Below, piece by piece: positions 1 through 8,118 of a DNA stretch of 64,000 nucleotides. The translations under genes and the position numbers were made by a program. Source of the stretch: CAZRQL01 sp964602415 (GTDB taxonomy: Bacteria > Bacteroidota > Bacteroidia > Cytophagales > Flammeovirgaceae); contig CAZRQL010000014.1 in assembly GCA_964602415.1 (NCBI GenBank), forward strand, positions 1-64,000, given 5' to 3'. Within the stretch, counting starts at the first letter, position 1, and the number at the start of each line of letters is the position of its first letter. The notes under the pieces were generated by a model. It made no database searches. It was not told where the DNA came from and was given only the letters and a program-made list of their open reading frames with translations.

Positions 1-2
1 GA

Positions 3-674
3 ATGGCATCGGTGGTAAACCACAAAGGTATTGTGATGATTGGCAAGGTGTTTTTTCAGTTCACCCGCGACTACGTAAAAGTCATGCTCGACTCCAGCGA
101 ATGTAAACTGCCAATGCTGATGTCCGCCACAGCAGACGATACCCTAAATAAGATTTACGTCAGGCCGGTGGAAATAAATTTGACTTCTTCGCCAGCCGAT
201 AGAAAAAGTCCGGAAAGTAGGCAATGTATGGCAGAACACGGATTTGTAAAAGTAGTGGGCAGAATTGACTTGGGCTATTCTAAATTTCCGATAATTGAAA
301 ACTGGACTATGATTGTAAACCATGACTTCGCCAATCCTGTTCCAATAAAGGTTTTCTTAGGTTGGAAAGAAAAAACCACACTGAGCATTTACGCAAGGTC
401 TGAAAGAAAATCACTTTTTAGGTCAGAATGGAGGCTTCGGACAGCCATAAAAATTAGGCTTAAAGCAGAATGGAAGTATCTCAATCCAAGAAATCACCAA
501 GAATCTCCGCCTCTTAAATTTAATGATACGCGTTACAATGTGATAAATTTCCACCATGTACTCTATGACGATGAGTTTGTTGATATCATATTTTGCAACT
601 CAAGGCATCTTGCAGAATTGAGAAGATGGCATGATAGTCCAAGAATAACCGTAGAATGTTTTAACTCTCTTTAA
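3..674 (+). CDS. Unknown protein, probably the C-terminal part of a larger gene
   Basis: An open frame of 223 codons starts two bases inside the window edge, so the ATG at 3 may be internal and the gene may extend upstream. I recognise no family. The protein is basic and rich in aromatic residues, with no signal peptide or membrane segment and several Trp/Arg/His-rich strands in the last 80 residues. The stop at 672-674 lies about 60 bases before the secreted-protein gene on the same strand. Because it borders the mosaic exported gene and the Rpn pair it may belong to an accessory block, but that is inference from position only. Confidence 0.55.
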   Translation: MASVVNHKGIVMIGKVFFQFTRDYVKVMLDSSECKLPMLMSATADDTLNKIYVRPVEINLTSSPADRKSPESRQCMAEHGFVKVVGRIDLGYSKFPIIENWTMIVNHDFANPVPIKVFLGWKEKTTLSIYARSERKSLFRSEWRLRTAIKIRLKAEWKYLNPRNHQESPPLKFNDTRYNVINFHHVLYDDEFVDIIFCNSRHLAELRRWHDSPRITVECFNSL

Positions 675-736
675 TCTTACTAAATTTATGCAACCCTTAT
701 CCGGTCTAAGGGTTGTTATTAAAAATTTTGAATATT

Positions 737-2380
737 ATGAAACAAAAGCTAATACTTTTTCTTCTACTCACAAGAGCATTGGTATTGCAGAGCCAAAATA
801 TTATTAGCAACCCCAGTTTTGAGAATTACACGTTTTGTCCCCAAGATTATACTGAACGGGAAAACCGCAATATATTATATTCATGGAAAGGATGTCAGAT
901 TATAGATGATCCTAATTTAAAGATTGAAGAAATAGAAAAAAATAATAGAAGGTTCTATATTATAAACTTCCATAACTATTGCTCTTTTAAACTATCGCCA
1001 AGAATTCCTCCTCATCATGGTCAAGGCTATGTAAGTAATTATTCACTTTTATTTAATGATTTTGGAAATGAAAGTACTGATTTTTATACCAAAGAATCTA
1101 TTAGAGGTGTTCTATACGAACCTCTAAAACCTAACAAGAAATACATATTTTGGCATTGGGTAGCCTTACATCCGGCTTCGCACATTGCAATAGACGCTTT
1201 CAAAATTCATTTCTCAGTAGAACCTATACCTGCCTTTTCTAATAATATAGCATTATTCCCTCCTCAAATTTCAAACCCCAGAGGCAACATCATTGACAAA
1301 CCCGGTGAGTGGGTGAAAATTGGAGGAAGTTTCATAGCAAATGGAGGTGAAAAGTATATTCTTTTTGGAACTTATCCCAAAGGATACTCTAAAACAACAG
1401 AAATAAATATTAAAGAAATTCAAAAGCTTGGTTATCAATCGAAAGAAGCAAGTTATTTAGTTGATGACCTTCATCTCTACCAGTGCGACCGCCTGATTGA
1501 CTTAGGCCCCGCCGAAGACACCATCTTCTGCAACGGCTCGATGGACATAGGCTACTACATACCCGGGGCGATCTATCTCTGGGAAAATGGAGACACCAAA
1601 GCCATCCGAACCATCAGCGAAGCCGGAACGTACTGGGTTGAAGTCAGGCTCGACGATTGCGTTACGCGCGACACCATCCGGCTGGCCGTCAGCGACAAGC
1701 GCGTACCCTACACGCTCGGCCCCGATAGATACCTATGTCAAGGCGATACCTTTTGGCTCGAAGCCAACGCCCAACAGCCCATCATCTGGTCAACGGGCAG
1801 CAGCCACGATATCATTCCTATTTTCAGACCGGGGATTTACTGGATACAGGCCATGAAAAATGGCTGCCCTGTTAGAGACACGATTCGGATCATCGGAGAA
1901 CTGCCGCCCGGTGAAGGCAGAAAAGAATACAGCCGGTTCTTCGATGCTCCACTTTGCAGAGGCACTATGGCCTACATCGGTTGGCAAGCCAAACCCGGTG
2001 AAAACTACCGTTGGAACGATGGCGTTATTGAGCCAATTAGAACCGTCAGCAAGCCCGGAACCTATATTCTGACCATATCTAAGCAGGCTTGCGTGGTTAA
2101 GGATACATTTGAAATAGCTTACAAAGACTGCCTCGACTTTATCCCCAACGTCATCACGCCCAACGGCGATGACATCAACGATGACTTCGAGATTGACGGC
2201 ATCCAAGAGGATATATGGGAGCTAAGGGTACTGAACCGCTGGGGACAGACCGTTTTTTACTCCCCCGACTACCGCAACAACTGGGGCAGAGAAGCCCAAC
2301 CCGGCCTGTACTACTACCACCTGCGCAACCTCCAACACGGCGATGAACACAAAGGCTGGCTGACGGTGCTGAAAGAATAG
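737..2380 (+). CDS. Secreted surface protein with type IX secretion sorting domain (gliding-motility C-terminal class)
   Basis: This is a 547-residue exported protein. I chose the ATG at 737 because it begins a clear signal peptide (MKQKLILFLLLTRALVLQSQ); the TTG at 713 adds nothing. Residues about 20-245 are a unique domain of unknown fold, starting with SNPSFENYTFCP as in many Bacteroidota surface proteins. Three Ig/PKD-like repeats follow, each with a Cys-x-Gly near the start, a W-x-x-G turn, a G-T/I-Y-W strand and a closing C-x-x-x-D-T. The last about 80 residues are the CHU_C-type domain (FIPNVITPNGDDINDDF, then RWGQTVF and a G-L-Y-Y-Y strand), which directs export by the type IX system and surface attachment. 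Bases 737-1480 are visibly AT-rich while 1480-2380 are GC-rich, suggesting a mosaic gene. Confidence 0.9.
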   Translation: MKQKLILFLLLTRALVLQSQNIISNPSFENYTFCPQDYTERENRNILYSWKGCQIIDDPNLKIEEIEKNNRRFYIINFHNYCSFKLSPRIPPHHGQGYVSNYSLLFNDFGNESTDFYTKESIRGVLYEPLKPNKKYIFWHWVALHPASHIAIDAFKIHFSVEPIPAFSNNIALFPPQISNPRGNIIDKPGEWVKIGGSFIANGGEKYILFGTYPKGYSKTTEINIKEIQKLGYQSKEASYLVDDLHLYQCDRLIDLGPAEDTIFCNGSMDIGYYIPGAIYLWENGDTKAIRTISEAGTYWVEVRLDDCVTRDTIRLAVSDKRVPYTLGPDRYLCQGDTFWLEANAQQPIIWSTGSSHDIIPIFRPGIYWIQAMKNGCPVRDTIRIIGELPPGEGRKEYSRFFDAPLCRGTMAYIGWQAKPGENYRWNDGVIEPIRTVSKPGTYILTISKQACVVKDTFEIAYKDCLDFIPNVITPNGDDINDDFEIDGIQEDIWELRVLNRWGQTVFYSPDYRNNWGREAQPGLYYYHLRNLQHGDEHKGWLTVLKE

Positions 2381-2568
2381 TTTCCTCACATGCCCTTGCT
2401 TTTCTTGTCTAATATTTATATTTGTCATGCAGAAATAAGCAGTGATTACTGAGATAAATGCACCCTATGCTGTGGGCATCATGGATTTGTGGCCATCGCG
2501 TTTTTGTTGAAGCGCAGGCTAATATACTATTTGCATTTTCTTTTTTTATCTTTGTAAAGTAGAAAACC

Positions 2569-3438
2569 ATGACCAAAAAATTAATCCGTTTCGACTGGGC
2601 AGTCAAAAAACTACTTCGCAACAAAGCCAATTTTGTGGTGCTGGAAGGCTTTTTGTCCGAACTGCTTTTCGATACCATCAAAATAGAGCAAATCTTGGAA
2701 AGCGAATCCAACCAACAAAGCGACGAAGACAAATACAACCGCGTTGATGTTTTGACAAAAAACTCCAAAAACGAGTTGGTGATAATAGAAATCCAAAACA
2801 CCTACGAAATAGACTATTTCCACAGAATGGCCTACGGTGCATCCAAAGCCCTGAGCGAGCATTTGAGTCTGGGGCAGCCGTATTCGGAAATCAAAAAAGT
2901 CATTTCCATCAATATCGTGTATTTTGATTTGGGGCAAGGCAAAGACTATATCTACAAAGGCAAGACCACTTTTGAAGGCTTGCACCAAAAAGACACCTTG
3001 CAACTTTCTGTGCAACAAAAGCAAACTTTTATCAAAACGGAAGTATCCGATATTTTTCCCGAATACTACATCATCAAAGTCAATCAGTTCAACGACGTGG
3101 CCAAAGACACGCTGGACGAGTGGATTTACTTTTTGAAAAACAGCGAAGTCAAAGACAGTTTTGTGGCCAAAGGCTTGGCCGAAGCCAAAGAAGTGCTGGA
3201 CATCATGCGCCTGAACAAAAAGCAGCAATACGGCTACAACCGCTATTTGGACTACTTGCACCTCAAAGCCAGTGAAGCCCTGTCTTTGAAAATAGAGGCC
3301 GAAGAGAAAATCCGAAACCAAAAAGCAATCGAAAACGCCAAAAATGGTATTTTAAAAGGCTATAACAACCAAATTATTTCAGATATAACAGGTTTAAGCA
3401 TTGACCAAATCGAGCAATTGCGCAAAAACGGGGGCTAA
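2569..3438 (+). CDS. Rpn-family PD-(D/E)XK nuclease, copy 1
   Basis: A 289-residue protein of the Rpn / PDDEXK_2 'putative transposase' family, whose characterised members are DNA endonucleases that promote RecA-independent recombination or act in anti-phage defence. The nuclease core is seen at Glu31, Asp60 (NRVDVL) and Glu74-Ile-Gln76 (VIIEIQNTYE), the E-x-Q version usual in this family. Residues 248-289 form a separate tail with a helix-turn-helix-like pattern (SDITGLSIDQIEQLR). Residues 1-247 are identical to the copy that starts 14 bases after this stop. A TATCTTTG box at 2547-2554 lies just before the ATG. No terminal inverted repeats or target duplications are visible, so this is not an intact insertion sequence. 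Confidence 0.88.
   Translation: MTKKLIRFDWAVKKLLRNKANFVVLEGFLSELLFDTIKIEQILESESNQQSDEDKYNRVDVLTKNSKNELVIIEIQNTYEIDYFHRMAYGASKALSEHLSLGQPYSEIKKVISINIVYFDLGQGKDYIYKGKTTFEGLHQKDTLQLSVQQKQTFIKTEVSDIFPEYYIIKVNQFNDVAKDTLDEWIYFLKNSEVKDSFVAKGLAEAKEVLDIMRLNKKQQYGYNRYLDYLHLKASEALSLKIEAEEKIRNQKAIENAKNGILKGYNNQIISDITGLSIDQIEQLRKNGG
2587..3272. repeat. Direct repeat, left copy (core of Rpn copy 1)
   Basis: By eye these 686 bases are identical to 3471-4156, an offset of 884. The first mismatches are at 2581, 2583 and 2586 on the left and 3273 on the right; all are synonymous. Beyond 3273 the two copies diverge quickly. Confidence 0.9.
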
Positions 3439-3452
3439 ACTTTTTAAAACTT

Positions 3453-4322
3453 ATGACCAAAAAACTGATTCGTTTCGACTGGGCAGTCAAAAAACTACTT
3501 CGCAACAAAGCCAATTTTGTGGTGCTGGAAGGCTTTTTGTCCGAACTGCTTTTCGATACCATCAAAATAGAGCAAATCTTGGAAAGCGAATCCAACCAAC
3601 AAAGCGACGAAGACAAATACAACCGCGTTGATGTTTTGACAAAAAACTCCAAAAACGAGTTGGTGATAATAGAAATCCAAAACACCTACGAAATAGACTA
3701 TTTCCACAGAATGGCCTACGGTGCATCCAAAGCCCTGAGCGAGCATTTGAGTCTGGGGCAGCCGTATTCGGAAATCAAAAAAGTCATTTCCATCAATATC
3801 GTGTATTTTGATTTGGGGCAAGGCAAAGACTATATCTACAAAGGCAAGACCACTTTTGAAGGCTTGCACCAAAAAGACACCTTGCAACTTTCTGTGCAAC
3901 AAAAGCAAACTTTTATCAAAACGGAAGTATCCGATATTTTTCCCGAATACTACATCATCAAAGTCAATCAGTTCAACGACGTGGCCAAAGACACGCTGGA
4001 CGAGTGGATTTACTTTTTGAAAAACAGCGAAGTCAAAGACAGTTTTGTGGCCAAAGGCTTGGCCGAAGCCAAAGAAGTGCTGGACATCATGCGCCTGAAC
4101 AAAAAGCAGCAATACGGCTACAACCGCTATTTGGACTACTTGCACCTCAAAGCCAGCGAAGCCCTGTCTTTGAAAATAGAGGCCGAGGAAAAAGTGCGGC
4201 AAGCAAGGAATATTGAGATTGCGAAAAATCTTTTGCAAACCGTTTTAAGCAACGAGGAAATCGCCAAGCATACAGGCTTAACCATCGAGCAAATAGAGCA
4301 ATTGCGCAAAGAAACTCAATAA
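3453..4322 (+). CDS. Rpn-family PD-(D/E)XK nuclease, copy 2
   Basis: This tandem copy is also 289 residues. Residues 1-247 match copy 1 exactly, including Glu31, Asp60 and the E-x-Q motif at 74-76, while the last 42 residues share only 19 positions (tail motif AKHTGLTIEQIEQLRK). The nucleotide sequence is identical from 3471 to 4156 versus 2587 to 3272, but synonymous differences exist in codons 5-6 and again from codon 235 onward, so this is not a simple recent duplication. The reaction expected from the family is DNA cleavage. The two genes are 14 bases apart and probably cotranscribed. The downstream DUF2891 gene starts 23 bases after the stop and looks unrelated. Confidence 0.88.
   Translation: MTKKLIRFDWAVKKLLRNKANFVVLEGFLSELLFDTIKIEQILESESNQQSDEDKYNRVDVLTKNSKNELVIIEIQNTYEIDYFHRMAYGASKALSEHLSLGQPYSEIKKVISINIVYFDLGQGKDYIYKGKTTFEGLHQKDTLQLSVQQKQTFIKTEVSDIFPEYYIIKVNQFNDVAKDTLDEWIYFLKNSEVKDSFVAKGLAEAKEVLDIMRLNKKQQYGYNRYLDYLHLKASEALSLKIEAEEKVRQARNIEIAKNLLQTVLSNEEIAKHTGLTIEQIEQLRKETQ
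3471..4156. repeat. Direct repeat, right copy (core of Rpn copy 2)
   Basis: Right-hand partner of the 686-base identical block at 2587-3272. Lack of even silent differences inside the block, with silent differences just outside at both ends, points to gene conversion or very recent unequal exchange. Confidence 0.9.
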
Positions 4323-4345
4323 CAGTGATTAGAAATTTTACTTCA

Positions 4346-5407
4346 ATGGGTTGGGGGTTAAAAACGGCCTTTTTTCTTGTGTCAATCAGTCTTTTTGACT
4401 TGCACGCCCAGCCTCAACTCAGTCTTTTAGACGCTGAAAAATTGGCTCGTTTGCCTTTGTCTTGTTTGGAGCGCGAATTTCCCTACAAAACGGGAGTGGT
4501 GCTGACAGACAGTTCTTGGGCTGCTGCGCCAAAGGCTTACCATCCCGTTTTCTATGGTTGTTTTGATTGGCACTCAGCGGCACATGGGTACTGGTCGCTG
4601 GCAAGGCTGTTGAAGCTATTCCCTCAACTAAGCCAAAAAGCCGCCATTGAGTCGCTATTTGATCGTGCGTTTACGCCTGAAAATATTAGCAGAGAGTTAC
4701 TTGTTTTTGAGCAAAAGCAAAACCGCTCTTTTGAGCGGCCTTATGGGTGGGCTTGGCTCTTGCAACTTCATAATGAACTATTTACGTGGCAAAATCCCAA
4801 AGCCCAATTCTGGCGGCAATCCTTAGACCCTCTGGTTAAGCGCATCAAAGAGTTGACGGTTGATTTTTTAGGCAAACTGGTCTATCCCATCAGGAGCGGC
4901 GAACACGCCAATTTGGCCTTTGCCCTCAAACTCATCTACGACAACGCCCAAGCCACCGGCGAGACCCATCTTGTCGAGCTTATCACAAAAAAGGCTTTAG
5001 AGCTTTATGGAAAAGATAAAGGCTGTCCTTTGGATTGGGAGCCAAGTGGATACGATTTTTTGTCGCCTTGTTTGGAAGAGGCGGATTTGATGCGTAGGGT
5101 CTTGGCAAAAGATGAGTTTGACAAATGGATGGCCAAGTTTCTACCTACCAAAAGCCTCAGTTCGCTGCAAGTGGCTCGAGTGTTGGATAGAACCGACGGC
5201 AAACTGGTGCACTTGGACGGGCTGAACCTGAGCCGTGCCAATTGCCTTTGGGCAATATCTGACAAGCACAAAGACGGAGCCATTTACAAATCTTTGGGTG
5301 ATGCACACTTTCAAGCGGCTTGGGACAAATTGTTTAGCGGAGACTATGCCGGCGAGCACTGGCTGGCCTCTTTTGCCATTTATGCCATTACGCGATGCGG
5401 CAGGTGA
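4346..5407 (+). CDS. DUF2891 family exported protein
   Basis: A protein of 353 residues counted from the ATG at 4346, which starts a good signal peptide (MGWGLKTAFFLVSISLF ending at HAQ); a GTG at 4325 in the same frame is less likely. The family is recognised by HPVFYGCFDWHSAAHGYW near residue 55 and by the closing GEHWLASFAIYAITR, which are hallmarks of DUF2891. The fold of this family is thought to be an alpha/alpha toroid, and its biochemical role is not known. It should be periplasmic. It starts 23 bases after the second Rpn gene, and the FAD oxidoreductase starts 23 bases after its stop, so it may share a transcript with the latter. Confidence 0.85.
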   Translation: MGWGLKTAFFLVSISLFDLHAQPQLSLLDAEKLARLPLSCLEREFPYKTGVVLTDSSWAAAPKAYHPVFYGCFDWHSAAHGYWSLARLLKLFPQLSQKAAIESLFDRAFTPENISRELLVFEQKQNRSFERPYGWAWLLQLHNELFTWQNPKAQFWRQSLDPLVKRIKELTVDFLGKLVYPIRSGEHANLAFALKLIYDNAQATGETHLVELITKKALELYGKDKGCPLDWEPSGYDFLSPCLEEADLMRRVLAKDEFDKWMAKFLPTKSLSSLQVARVLDRTDGKLVHLDGLNLSRANCLWAISDKHKDGAIYKSLGDAHFQAAWDKLFSGDYAGEHWLASFAIYAITRCGR

Positions 5408-5430
5408 GCCGTTTTAGCTAACTTGCGCAC

Positions 5431-6519
5431 ATGAAACAGGTGGTTATTGGGGGAGGGGGACTGGCAGGTTTGACCTGCGCCTATTTGCTGGCAAAAGCGG
5501 GTTTTGAAGTCAAAGTCATTGAGCGAAAGGCTTATCCTTTTCATCGTGTTTGCGGGGAATACATTTCAAATGAAGTTGTTCCGTTCTTAAAGTCGCATGG
5601 GCTTTACCCCCAAGCAGCCGACATCGCACAACTCACAAAATTCAGGCTCAGCAGCGTAAGCGGCAAAACGATCGAATTGCCCCTTGACCTGGGTGGTTTT
5701 GGTGTGAGCCGCTACTACCTCGACAATTTTTTAGCCCAACGCTGCAAACAAGTCGGGGTAGAAATACTCGAAAAAACCTCTATTAAAGCGGTGGTTTTTC
5801 AAGAACAGCAATATAAAATCACTTTTTCAAATAATACCCACATTTTCAGCCCTCTATACATAGCGGCGCACGGCAAAAGCTATGGCAGGGAAAGCAAAGG
5901 GACGGCACAGCAATACATAGGAGTCAAGCACCACATCAAACTCGATTTTGAGCCTGATGTCATTGAGTTGCACAATTTTGAGGGAGGCTACTGCGGTATT
6001 TCAAAAGTAGAAGGCCAGACTTACAACCTCTGTTACCTGACCTCTGTGTCCCGACTCAAACGGTTTGGCAACATAGAAAACATGGAGGCCGGTTTGCTTC
6101 ACCAAAACCCCCATCTTAAGGCCATTTGGCGCGGTGCCGAGTTTGTGTTCAAAGCCCCTTTGGTGATAAACAACTTCGATTTTGCCCCCAAACGCCCCGT
6201 AGCCAACGACATTTTGATGATAGGGGATGCGGCAGGCCTGATAACCCCGCTTTGTGGCAATGGGATGGCTTTGGCCATCCGTTCGGCAGAATTGGCGGCA
6301 AGAATGGTCGTTCGCCATTACGGCAATTGGCCTTTGCTCAAAACAGAGTACAGCCGCCAGTGGACAAAAGACTTTGCCCTCAGGCTTTGGGCGGGCAGAA
6401 ATTTGCAGGCTTTGTTTGGCCGCCGTTGGCAGTCAGAATTTGCCGTAAAGATTCCAAGATCTTTGTCCATGAAACTCATGAGCCTCACCCACGGCAAACC
6501 GGACATGCCGCTTGCATGA
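5431..6519 (+). CDS. FAD-dependent oxidoreductase, geranylgeranyl-reductase-like
   Basis: A 362-residue flavoprotein. The N-terminal dinucleotide-binding motif GGGGLAGLTCAYLLAKAG lies at residues 7-24, an acidic residue closes the second strand (VIERK), and RVCGEYIS follows near residue 42, as in the geranylgeranyl-reductase / monooxygenase-like group. The second FAD motif is GDAAGLITPLCGNGMALA near residue 270. Bacteroidota relatives often sit beside type III polyketide synthases and act on lipid-like or polyketide substrates; no such neighbour is present here, so the substrate is unknown. The protein is predicted cytoplasmic or membrane-peripheral. The gene lies 39 bases before the LptF/G-type permease. 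Confidence 0.85.
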   Translation: MKQVVIGGGGLAGLTCAYLLAKAGFEVKVIERKAYPFHRVCGEYISNEVVPFLKSHGLYPQAADIAQLTKFRLSSVSGKTIELPLDLGGFGVSRYYLDNFLAQRCKQVGVEILEKTSIKAVVFQEQQYKITFSNNTHIFSPLYIAAHGKSYGRESKGTAQQYIGVKHHIKLDFEPDVIELHNFEGGYCGISKVEGQTYNLCYLTSVSRLKRFGNIENMEAGLLHQNPHLKAIWRGAEFVFKAPLVINNFDFAPKRPVANDILMIGDAAGLITPLCGNGMALAIRSAELAARMVVRHYGNWPLLKTEYSRQWTKDFALRLWAGRNLQALFGRRWQSEFAVKIPRSLSMKLMSLTHGKPDMPLA

Positions 6520-6558
6520 TATTTTTAACAATTTTGTATCTGCTAATATTGTTTGACC

Positions 6559-8037
6559 ATGCTCAAAAAAATAGATAAATTCGTATTGCAAGCCTTTTTT
6601 GGGCCATTGATTCTGACCATGTGCATCGTGATTTTTGTTTTTATGATGCAGGGGGCAGTGCCTTATTTCAAATATTTTGTAGGCAAGGATTTGGGCGTTG
6701 AGGTCTATGCCGAGTTGTTTGGATACATGGCTTTGACGCTTGTGCCCATCGGTTTGCCTTTGGGGGTGTTGTTGGCTTCTTTGATGACCTATGGCAGTTT
6801 GGGCGAGCACTCAGAACTGGTTGCCATCAAAGGAGCGGGTATTTCGCTGGTCAGGATACTGATACCCACGGGGGTAGTGGCGTTTTTGTTGGTTATTTTT
6901 GCACTTTGGTACAACGACAACGTCGTGCCTGTGGCCAACCTAAAGTTTTGGAGGCTACTGTGGGACATACGCCAAACCAAAATGACGCTTTCTTTTAAAG
7001 ATGGCGTTTTTTACAATGATTTGCCCAAGTACAGCATCCGAATAGGCCACAAAGACCCTCAAACCAAACAATTGAACAACATCATGATTTATGACCATAC
7101 GGCCTCCAAAGGCAATATCAGTCTCATTTTGGCACAAACAGGCACGATGACCCTATTCAACAACAACCAGTATTTAGCTCTTGAACTTCAAAATGGATAC
7201 CGTTATTTTGATGTAGCCGCTTCAAAGCATTACGCCCAATACGCAGAGTTTATTAAGGAGAAATTCGATTCGCTAAAAGTGGTATTTGATATGTCTTCCT
7301 TTAAGATGAACCAGACCGATGAGGGGCTGTTTTTGCCCCATAACCTCATGAAAGACAACCGCAAGATGCGCCGCGAAGCCGACTCCCTCAAAAATGTCGT
7401 CCGAACAGAAGACCAACTCATAGCCCGCAGCACCAAACTCAACCATCATTATATGTTTGCTTATGAAATGAGCGGGGACACACTCACTGCCCCACGGACT
7501 GAAAACGCGCCTCAGTTTTTTGAAGAGCAAATCCGTCCTCTCGATACCATCCAATTGCCCGAAAAGCGGGAACATTACCCTGCGGACTTCATTGCTGATG
7601 CCTTGATGAAAACCAGACAAATCAAACAAGAGGTTGCCAACAAAAATACCAATACTTCCTACCACGAGAAGCAACTCTTGGGACTTGACATAGATATAGG
7701 AAAGCGGTACGCTCAGGCTCTGGCTATTTTTGCCATGTTTTTGATAGGGGCACCTCTGGGGGCTATCATCAAAAAAGGTGGCTTAGGAGTTCCTGTATTG
7801 GTCTCTATTGTATTTTTTGTCGTGTATTATATTATTTCGATGACAACCGAAAAATACGCCAAACAGGAAGTGGTAAGTTCTTTTTTTGGGGTTTGGACAG
7901 CCAACATTGTGCTATTTATATTTGGGGCTATCTTTATGAGACAAGCGGCCAGAGATGCGAGATTTTTTGACACCGACTATTATATGGTCTTGATACAGAA
8001 CTTTGTGTCGAAATATTTTAAAAAATCCAAGAGTTGA
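6559..8037 (+). CDS. LptF/LptG-family LPS export permease
   Basis: A protein of 492 residues from the ATG at 6559 (the frame opens at a TTG six bases earlier). It has three N-terminal membrane segments (about 15-40, 60-85 and 95-125), a large periplasmic domain, and three more membrane segments after residue 385, ending FFDTDYYMVLIQNF. The segment KIDKFVLQAFFGPLI and the pattern ALTLVPIGLPLGVLLASLM are typical of the YjgP/YjgQ family. Its members form the inner-membrane channel that, with the LptB ATPase and LptC, extracts lipopolysaccharide and passes it to the periplasmic bridge. LptC is at 27727-28257, far away and on the other strand. The long variable loop is usual for Bacteroidota. Confidence 0.9.
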   Translation: MLKKIDKFVLQAFFGPLILTMCIVIFVFMMQGAVPYFKYFVGKDLGVEVYAELFGYMALTLVPIGLPLGVLLASLMTYGSLGEHSELVAIKGAGISLVRILIPTGVVAFLLVIFALWYNDNVVPVANLKFWRLLWDIRQTKMTLSFKDGVFYNDLPKYSIRIGHKDPQTKQLNNIMIYDHTASKGNISLILAQTGTMTLFNNNQYLALELQNGYRYFDVAASKHYAQYAEFIKEKFDSLKVVFDMSSFKMNQTDEGLFLPHNLMKDNRKMRREADSLKNVVRTEDQLIARSTKLNHHYMFAYEMSGDTLTAPRTENAPQFFEEQIRPLDTIQLPEKREHYPADFIADALMKTRQIKQEVANKNTNTSYHEKQLLGLDIDIGKRYAQALAIFAMFLIGAPLGAIIKKGGLGVPVLVSIVFFVVYYIISMTTEKYAKQEVVSSFFGVWTANIVLFIFGAIFMRQAARDARFFDTDYYMVLIQNFVSKYFKKSKS

Positions 8038-8060
8038 TATTAGATGATTTTTTACAGTTA

Positions 8061-8093
8061 TTGCCTGTTTACAACCATCTGAGGCTAAATTTG
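8061..8093 (+). promoter_or_regulatory. Candidate Bacteroidota-type promoter for the SLC13 gene
   Basis: TTG at 8061-8063 and an exact TAnnTTTG element (TAAATTTG) at 8086-8093 are separated by 22 bases. The ATG is 25 bases downstream. The spacer is slightly longer than the usual 19-20. Confidence 0.5.
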
Positions 8094-8118
8094 CCCTACA
8101 AAAAAATTAAATTGGCTT

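Noticed and set aside
2611..3321. Long antisense open frame across Rpn copy 1 (and its twin at 3495-4238)
   Set aside because: It lies entirely opposite a gene with clear family motifs, and appears twice only because the sense genes are duplicated. It has low-complexity Phe/Val/Gln composition as expected for a shadow frame.
2569..4322. Reading the Rpn pair as an insertion sequence or composite transposon
   Set aside because: No terminal inverted repeats, no target duplication and no DDE or serine/tyrosine transposase motifs are visible. The family name 'putative transposase' is historical; the core motif is PD-(D/E)XK.
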